Source: Bacillus sp. B-jedd
GTDB taxonomy: Bacteria; Bacillota; Bacilli; Bacillales; Cytobacillaceae
NCBI RefSeq assembly: GCF_000821085.1
Contig: NZ_CCXR01000001.1
Coordinates: 827,001-891,000 of the forward strand
DNA length: 64,000 nt
Direction of reading: 5' to 3'
Shown here: positions 59,657 through 64,000 of the stretch, in pieces
Numbering within the stretch: the stretch's first letter is position 1
Layout of the letters: every line of letters starts with the position of its first letter
Notes under the pieces: model-generated
Databases searched by the model: none
The model's input: only the letters and a program-made list of their open reading frames with translations
Told to the model about the DNA's origin: nothing
Made by a program: the position numbers and the translations under genes

Positions 59657-59891
59657 GGCTGCCACCTACCTTTTCCAGCTAATACATAAGGAACATGTAA
59701 GATATTACTATTATTATATTGCTAAAGAAGGAAAAAAACTATAAAACCATGTGAATATTCATACAAAAGTCACATTCGACAAATATTTCCCTGGAAATTC
59801 GCCAACCCTTTTTGTTAAAAATTGCACCTTATTAGGATGGAGGAAACGGCAAAAATAAAAATTGAAGGATTTATTAAAAGGAGTGGATCGT

Positions 59892-60071
59892 ATGGGACAG
59901 AATCATCAGTTCAAACCAGGCCAGAAAGCACCGAATAACGGCACGTATATCGAAATAGGGGACACTGGAAGCCCAGTGATGAATCCGCAAAAACTGTACT
60001 TGAAGAAGGGGCAGCGCTTTCCTGAGGCCTCCAACCATGAACGGCTATGGGCTTATACGAGAAAGCCGTGA
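59892..60071 (+). CDS. yjzC: YjzC family small protein
   Basis: The ATG at 59892 (MGQNHQFKPGQKAPNNGTYI) follows AAAAGGAGTGG. The 59-residue protein has the YjzC layout: FKPGQKAPNNGTYIEIGDTG, then QKLYLKKGQRFPEASNHERLW. Function unknown; related small proteins are sporulation-associated. Its place before yjzD and yjaU follows B. subtilis. Confidence 0.85.
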   Translation: MGQNHQFKPGQKAPNNGTYIEIGDTGSPVMNPQKLYLKKGQRFPEASNHERLWAYTRKP

Positions 60072-60231
60072 GGATTTTTCGGTTTCCTTTTCGGAAGTGA
60101 CAATGCTTAGTTTAAAAATGCTATTAGAGGGTTTTTCCCAATAATCAAGGGGTTGAACAGTTTCAGAACGGGGTATTAAAAAGCAAAGAGGGAAGAGTTA
60201 TCAGATTTCGTGATAATATTTTTTACCCATG

Positions 60232-60261
60232 AAAAAAGGTCATCCTGCAAGGATGGCCTTT
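60232..60261 (-). terminator. Terminator of yjzD
   Basis: AAAGGTCATCCT pairs with AGGATGGCCTTT (one G-U). On the minus strand a T-run follows. Confidence 0.75.
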
Positions 60262-60270
60262 CGTCAATGT

Positions 60271-60453
60271 TTAATGATGATCAACCGGGTCATTCGGAAT
60301 GATGGCCGGTACAACTAGAATAAGAACAGTCGTCAGCAGCCCCAATATAGCCGCGATTTTGTAGTCAAATGGAACGCCCAGCATGGAAGTTACCACGTAG
60401 CTTAACATTTCCACTAATAGCAAAACCCAAAAGAAAGTCCAAAAATATCGCAT
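60271..60453 (-). CDS. yjzD: YjzD family membrane protein
   Basis: The ATG at 60453 (MRYFWTFFWVLLLVEMLSYV) follows GAGGTGA. A GTG three codons earlier is less likely. The 60-residue protein has two helices (about 1-22 and 28-50) and ends IIPNDPVDHH, the YjzD pattern. Function unknown. Confidence 0.8.
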   Translation of the reverse strand: MRYFWTFFWVLLLVEMLSYVVTSMLGVPFDYKIAAILGLLTTVLILVVPAIIPNDPVDHH

Positions 60454-60672
60454 ATCCGTCACCTCAACCTGTATTCTCTTGTTTTATCTTAACATAACGA
60501 GTGAAAAAAAAGAAACGCTTTCTTACCTGATCATCAGGTCTTACATAGAGGGGAATGGATTATTGCCCAGACATACAGGAAAGTTTAGTAACTTGGTGGG
60601 ATAGTATCCTATTTCATTATGTATCGAGCATACATACAATAAGAGTGGAGAATGGCAGAAGGAGTTTTTTGT

Positions 60673-61401
60673 ATGGAAAACCGGAATTTTCAGCTTGATG
60701 GCCAGTGGAGTACCATATACTACCCGGAAAAACCGACAGGATTCGGAATCATATTTTTTGGTGATGATCGGCACTTTGTAGATGAAAGGACAAGTTTCTG
60801 GAATCAGAATGCCGGTAAACGCCAAATCTTGGACGATTTAAAGGAAGCGGGATACACTCTCTTCACCTCGAATTTTCACGGGAAAAATTGGGGGGCTGAA
60901 AATGCTGTCAACCTGGCTTTAACTCTGTATGACTACGTGATGAAACACGAAATATTGAATGGGAAAATCCACATCCTGGCCGAAGGAATGGGGGCGATTT
61001 GTGCACTTAGGTTCGCACAGCAAATGAATGAGCGGGTACGGTCAATCGTCCTTCTTAATCCAATTCTGTCAATAAAGCACCACCTTGAACAGGAGAAAGA
61101 AAATAAGTTTTTTTACCGGAAGATTTTTCGGGAAATTGCTGATGCTTATGGAATAAAAGCTGAAACAGAAAAGGAAATTGCCGGCCTGAAAGATCCTGTT
61201 CTAGATTTAAGTATTCCAATGAAAGTTTTTTATATCCTATCAGGAGGGAGAAGCTTCAGCCATGCAAGAACCTGCAAGGGTACCATCGCTTCCTACAATA
61301 TAAAAACTCCTGTAAGTGAAGTGTATTTGCTGCCTGAAAAATCAGGACAGCTCGGTATGGATATGGCAAAGTATATGTCCAGATATGAAAAGAATCTTTA
61401 A
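60673..61401 (+). CDS. yjaU: Alpha/beta hydrolase-like protein YjaU
   Basis: The ATG at 60673 (MENRNFQLDGQWSTIYYPEK) follows AGAAGGAG. The 242-residue protein has an alpha/beta-hydrolase-like order (GFGIIFFGDDR, ILAEGMGAICALRFAQQM, VLLNPILSIKHH), but the elbow reads AEGMGA with Glu where the catalytic serine would be, so it may not hydrolyse anything. B. subtilis YjaU lies in the same place. Followed closely by yjaV. Confidence 0.75.
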   Translation: MENRNFQLDGQWSTIYYPEKPTGFGIIFFGDDRHFVDERTSFWNQNAGKRQILDDLKEAGYTLFTSNFHGKNWGAENAVNLALTLYDYVMKHEILNGKIHILAEGMGAICALRFAQQMNERVRSIVLLNPILSIKHHLEQEKENKFFYRKIFREIADAYGIKAETEKEIAGLKDPVLDLSIPMKVFYILSGGRSFSHARTCKGTIASYNIKTPVSEVYLLPEKSGQLGMDMAKYMSRYEKNL

Positions 61402-61472
61402 GGGATAAGGAAGAGGAATATGCTCCCTTTGCAGGCATAGGATACAGATAGACAGGTGGAAAATGGGGGGCG

Positions 61473-62144
61473 ATTGCGATAGGGAAAGCAATTATCATCG
61501 GTGCCTTTGAATTACTAGGCTTTCAGCTTTGCAAAAGATTGCTTGAACGGGGGTATGAGGTTATTGGGATTTCTCTTATCGACAGAAGCGATTCACTGGA
61601 GGAGGAAATGCTGCTTGAAATAGGGCGCAACAGCAATTTTGCAAAAGCAGATATGGAAGCCTTGCGGCATATGGATGACCAAAGTGATATAGTTATCTAT
61701 TCCCTATATGATTTTTATCATGTTGAAAAGAGCTGCGGACTGAAGGAAAAGGGGAAGTGGGCCGCTGCTTGCCGGACAATTTCTCAAATAGAGCATGCTG
61801 GTTTTACGGTACTTTTGCTCCCTGTAGGTCTGGACGAGCGGGGAGTGGCTGAATCGAACTGTGGGACAGTTGCGGATACTGCTGTACTGGCAGCAGAACA
61901 AACTGAAAATATGTTAAGAGTTTATTTGCCTGAAATCCCAGAAGGGTATGGGCTGAAACGTACCGGGGGCGATGAAGCAGCCTCTGAAGATTCAAAGTTG
62001 CCACATCAAGTTCTTGGCCGGCTTATGTGTGCTGATGTGCAGCCTATTTTGGAAGAAGCGGCAGAAAAGATTGCGGAGGCCATTGAAAAAAAAGAAGCGG
62101 GCAGCTTGTTTCTCGAAAAAGAAACGAATCAAAGAAATAATTAA
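61473..62144 (+). CDS. yjaV: YjaV-like Rossmann-fold protein with no canonical start codon
   Basis: The open frame begins after a TAG at 61450, and its N-terminus encodes a nucleotide-binding-like segment (AIIIGAFELLGFQLCKRLLE) that must belong to the protein. No ATG, GTG or TTG lies in this part. The first, a TTG at 61539, falls inside the fold and has no ribosome binding site. ATT at 61473 or ATA at 61479 lies just after AAATGGGGGG and could start translation. The remaining sequence is intact, about 223 residues from ATT. It may bind a dinucleotide. A sequencing error is an alternative. Confidence 0.6.
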   Translation: MAIGKAIIIGAFELLGFQLCKRLLERGYEVIGISLIDRSDSLEEEMLLEIGRNSNFAKADMEALRHMDDQSDIVIYSLYDFYHVEKSCGLKEKGKWAAACRTISQIEHAGFTVLLLPVGLDERGVAESNCGTVADTAVLAAEQTENMLRVYLPEIPEGYGLKRTGGDEAASEDSKLPHQVLGRLMCADVQPILEEAAEKIAEAIEKKEAGSLFLEKETNQRNN

Positions 62145-62147
62145 GAA

Positions 62148-62178
62148 AGCTGCCATGGGTGGGCAGCTATTTCTTTTT
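62148..62178 (+). terminator. Terminator after yjaV
   Basis: AGCTGCC pairs with GGCAGCT, followed by ATTTCTTTTT. Confidence 0.72.
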
Positions 62179-62430
62179 AATCGCCTGCTGAATATAAGGA
62201 TATATATCAGCGAATACCGGCTTTAATTTATCTGCGATGTCTGCCAGGCCGTCGATGACTTCCATCAGAAGGATATAGTTGATTTGTGCCTGGTCCGGGT
62301 TAAATCCGGCCGGCGGGGACTGGGGAGCATTTGAACTCATTCCGGCCTCGCCACTCTCTCTTTTGCCGAACATCATTCTGGAAAGAGGATCCTGTCCATT
62401 CCTGTCCGCACTGTTAGAATTATTATCCAC
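62167..62430 (-). CDS. Small hypothetical protein upstream of fabH
   Basis: The GTG at 62430 (MDNNSNSADRNGQDPLSRMM) lies 8 bp after AAGGAGG. An ATG at 62460 would place that site inside the gene. The 87-residue protein has a polar, disordered N-terminus with PPAGFNPDQ and a conserved-looking helix (INYILLMEVIDGLADIADKL). The small genes upstream of fabH in B. subtilis are med, comZ and yjzB. This one lies on the opposite strand, and I cannot equate it with any of them. Confidence 0.65.
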   Translation of the reverse strand: MDNNSNSADRNGQDPLSRMMFGKRESGEAGMSSNAPQSPPAGFNPDQAQINYILLMEVIDGLADIADKLKPVFADIYPYIQQAIKKK

Positions 62431-62525
62431 CTCGCCACCCTCCTTTTTATCATCTCTCATTCTTACTATATGTTGAAGAAAAGGAAGTGGATGTAACTGG
62501 GTATAGGCTATCTGGCAAATAACTA

Positions 62526-62572
62526 TTGCAAAAGCCCTTTTTTATTTGATAAAATTAGTACCAAGTCATAAT
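62526..62572 (+). promoter_or_regulatory. fabH promoter with a FapR operator
   Basis: TTGCAA (62526) and TAAAAT (62550) form a promoter with an 18-bp spacer. ATTAGTACCAAGTCATAAT (62554-62572) overlaps its -10 and matches the FapR operator ATTAGTACCTGGTACTAAT over the left half and in outline on the right. FapR represses fatty-acid synthesis genes until malonyl-CoA binds it. Confidence 0.78.
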
Positions 62573-62621
62573 AATTGATAATAAACTGTATTTTATATTT
62601 AATAATAAGGAGTTGGCCGCC

Positions 62622-63554
62622 ATGCGAGCTGGCATAATTGGATTAGGAAGATATGTACCGGAAAATGTTGTGACCAATTTTGATTTTGAAAAAAGGATGG
62701 ATACATCCGATGAGTGGATCAGGACAAGGACCGGAATAGAAGAAAGGCGGCTTGCCGCTGAAAATGAAGAGACGTCGGATATGGCCGTGAAAGCAGCCAA
62801 AAGGGCAATTGATAATGCTGGTATAACCCCTGAGGACCTTGATTTAATCGTGGTAGCGACTGTAACACCTGACAAACCGTTTCCAACGGTTTCCTGCATG
62901 CTCCAGGAACAACTAGGAGCTGTTAATGCTGCTGCGATGGACCTTAGTGCTGCATGTGCTGGATTCATGTACGGAATTGTGACCGGAAAACAATTTATTG
63001 AAACCGGCGTCTATAAGCATGTCCTTGTAGTAGGCGTTGAAAAGCTTTCTAAAATTGTCGATTGGAATGACCGGAATACAGCTGTCCTGTTTGGCGACGG
63101 CGCGGGCGCGGTTGTGCTTGGCCAAGTATCCGAGGATAAAGGGGTTTTAGCTTTTGAACTGGGCGCAGATGGAACTGGCGGAAAGCACCTCTATCAGGAT
63201 GAATATATCATTATGAACGGCAGGGAAGTTTTCAAGTTCGCTGTCAGGCAAATGGGTGAAAGTAGTGTAAATGTCCTTCATAAAGCTGGGCTGACTAAGG
63301 ATGATGTCGACTTCCTTGTACCCCATCAGGCAAATATACGAATTATTGAAGCATCCCGGCAGAGGCTTGAATTGCCTGCCGAAAAAGTATCCTATACAAT
63401 TAGTAAGTACGGGAATACCTCCGCGGCATCGATTCCGATTTCCCTCGTTGAGGAAGTGGAAGCGGGCAAAATAAAAGACGGAGACGTTGTCGTCCTAGTC
63501 GGATTCGGCGGCGGGCTTACATGGGGAGCCATCGCGATCCGCTGGGGAAAATAA
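62622..63554 (+). CDS. fabH: Beta-ketoacyl-ACP synthase III FabH
   Basis: The ATG at 62622 ([20 protein letters not shown]) follows AAGGAG. The 310-residue enzyme starts fatty acid synthesis by condensing acyl-CoA with malonyl-ACP. The triad is Cys112 in DLSAACAGF, His235 in VPHQANIRI and Asn265 in YGNTSAAS. It corresponds to fabHA of B. subtilis, just before fabF. Branched-chain primer preference is expected for a Bacillus but cannot be read from the sequence. Confidence 0.95.
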   Translation: MRAGIIGLGRYVPENVVTNFDFEKRMDTSDEWIRTRTGIEERRLAAENEETSDMAVKAAKRAIDNAGITPEDLDLIVVATVTPDKPFPTVSCMLQEQLGAVNAAAMDLSAACAGFMYGIVTGKQFIETGVYKHVLVVGVEKLSKIVDWNDRNTAVLFGDGAGAVVLGQVSEDKGVLAFELGADGTGGKHLYQDEYIIMNGREVFKFAVRQMGESSVNVLHKAGLTKDDVDFLVPHQANIRIIEASRQRLELPAEKVSYTISKYGNTSAASIPISLVEEVEAGKIKDGDVVVLVGFGGGLTWGAIAIRWGK

Positions 63555-63809
63555 TTGGGTAATAGTACAAACTTAAAAGGAAAGGTGCCCAGGCGCTCCG
63601 CTGTAAGCAGAAGTCCGCTTGACAGACATAAACAGCCTTGCGACAGGTAAAGTTTGCCTGTCACTCTGAAGCTTTTTATTGAGGCTTTCCTTTGTGGACC
63701 GGAAACACATCGCAATCTCCAATTACATGAGCTTATTTTGAAAAAATGAATGATAAAGATTTATTTATGAACGGAAATCATTTCTCAGGAAAAAAGGAGT
63801 TGGCTTTGC
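63555..63809. other. Long gap between fabH and fabF
   Basis: 255 bp with no gene. GACAGG (63637) pairs with CCTGTC across nine bases, but no T-run follows directly. Other parts (AGGCGCTCCGCTG) faintly resemble decayed repeat sequence. No FapR site or strong promoter was seen. I cannot say whether fabF has its own promoter. Confidence 0.4.
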
Positions 63810-64000
63810 GTGACAAAACGTAGGGTAGTTGTAACAGGAATCGGAGCAGTAACGCCGCTTGGCAATGATGCCGAGACGACCTGGCAAAATATTGTGGCAG
63901 GGAAATCAGGGGTAGGGCCAATGACAAGGATCAATGCGGATGAATATCCGGCAAAAGTCGCAGCCCAAATCAATGACTTCAATCCGGAAGAATTTATGGA
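63810..64000 (+). CDS. fabF: Beta-ketoacyl-ACP synthase II FabF (5' part)
   Basis: The GTG start lies 9 bp after AAAAAGGAG. The 63 visible residues begin [20 protein letters not shown] and match the N-terminus of FabF, the elongating condensing enzyme. The active-site cysteine lies beyond the window. Order fabH-fabF as in B. subtilis. Confidence 0.93.
   Translation, partial: MTKRRVVVTGIGAVTPLGNDAETTWQNIVAGKSGVGPMTRINADEYPAKVAAQINDFNPEEFM

Noticed and set aside
59749..59770. Fnr-like sequence upstream of the second fnr gene
   Set aside because: Only one half-site is recognisable, and it is not at -41.5 from the TATAAT at 59718-59713.

Overview
The window is from a spore-forming Bacillaceae chromosome. 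The evidence is a complete gerP spore-coat germination operon, AddAB, a Bacillus-type Fnr with C-terminal cysteines, AGGAGG-type ribosome binding sites with frequent GTG and TTG starts, and gene order that follows Bacillus subtilis in blocks (yhjD-yhjE-sip-addBA-gerP-yisK-yisL-yisN; yitK-yitL-yitS-yitT-ipi-yitU-yitV-yitW; yjzC-yjzD-yjaU-yjaV-fabH-fabF). The repeat families and the denitrification-type regulators suggest a soil or sediment Bacillus, Mesobacillus or Neobacillus relative. The genus is inference only.

Region by region. 1-1.87 kb: the end of an integrated mobile element, with small phage- or plasmid-like genes and a ribbon-helix-helix operon behind a perfect 20-bp palindrome. 1.87-2.3 kb: the 3' two-thirds of comK, cut off from its 5' end by that element. 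2.3-7.7 kb: yhjD, a repeat-bearing MITE, an S9 peptidase, a LytR-CpsA-Psr enzyme, yhjE and a type I signal peptidase. 7.8-15.1 kb: addB and addA. 15.2-17.2 kb: gerPA-F with a sigma-K type promoter. 17.3-19.0 kb: a DUF418 membrane protein and a small kinase-like protein. 19.1-27.0 kb: a c-di-GMP-I riboswitch followed by DUF192, an Flp pilin and a tad pilus assembly set. 27.1-29.1 kb: yisK, yisL, yisN. 29.3-41.0 kb: a maltodextrin island (neopullulanase, a membrane-anchored GH13 homologue without its catalytic residues, the MdxEFG transporter, a GH31 alpha-glucosidase and a LacI-type regulator). 41.0-50.4 kb: an SDR, the yit block and a YedF/DsrE-like protein. 50.5-59.7 kb: a 51-bp tandem array, then an anaerobic module with two Fnr paralogues, a radical SAM/SPASM protein, moaA, ric, moeA, mobB, a NarI-like membrane protein and ywiC. 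Four of these transcription units carry an Fnr-type site centred at -41.5 from a matching -10 box. 59.8-64 kb: yjzC, yjzD, yjaU, yjaV, a small gene, and fabH-fabF behind a FapR site.

How it fits together. Surface attachment (tad pili) appears to be switched by c-di-GMP through transcription termination. Maltodextrin is bound, imported and hydrolysed under LacI/CcpA-type control. The anaerobic module links oxygen-sensing Fnr to molybdenum cofactor synthesis and Fe-S repair, as needed for molybdoenzyme respiration; the nitrate reductase itself is not in the window. Competence is structurally interrupted at comK and could be restored only if the element excises precisely.

Three non-coding repeat families recur: a Bacillaceae repeat with GGTTGATT/AATCAACC ends (six core units at five loci), a MITE-like wrapper around two of those loci, and a 120-bp hairpin repeat (two copies). 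No tRNA, rRNA or CRISPR array was seen.
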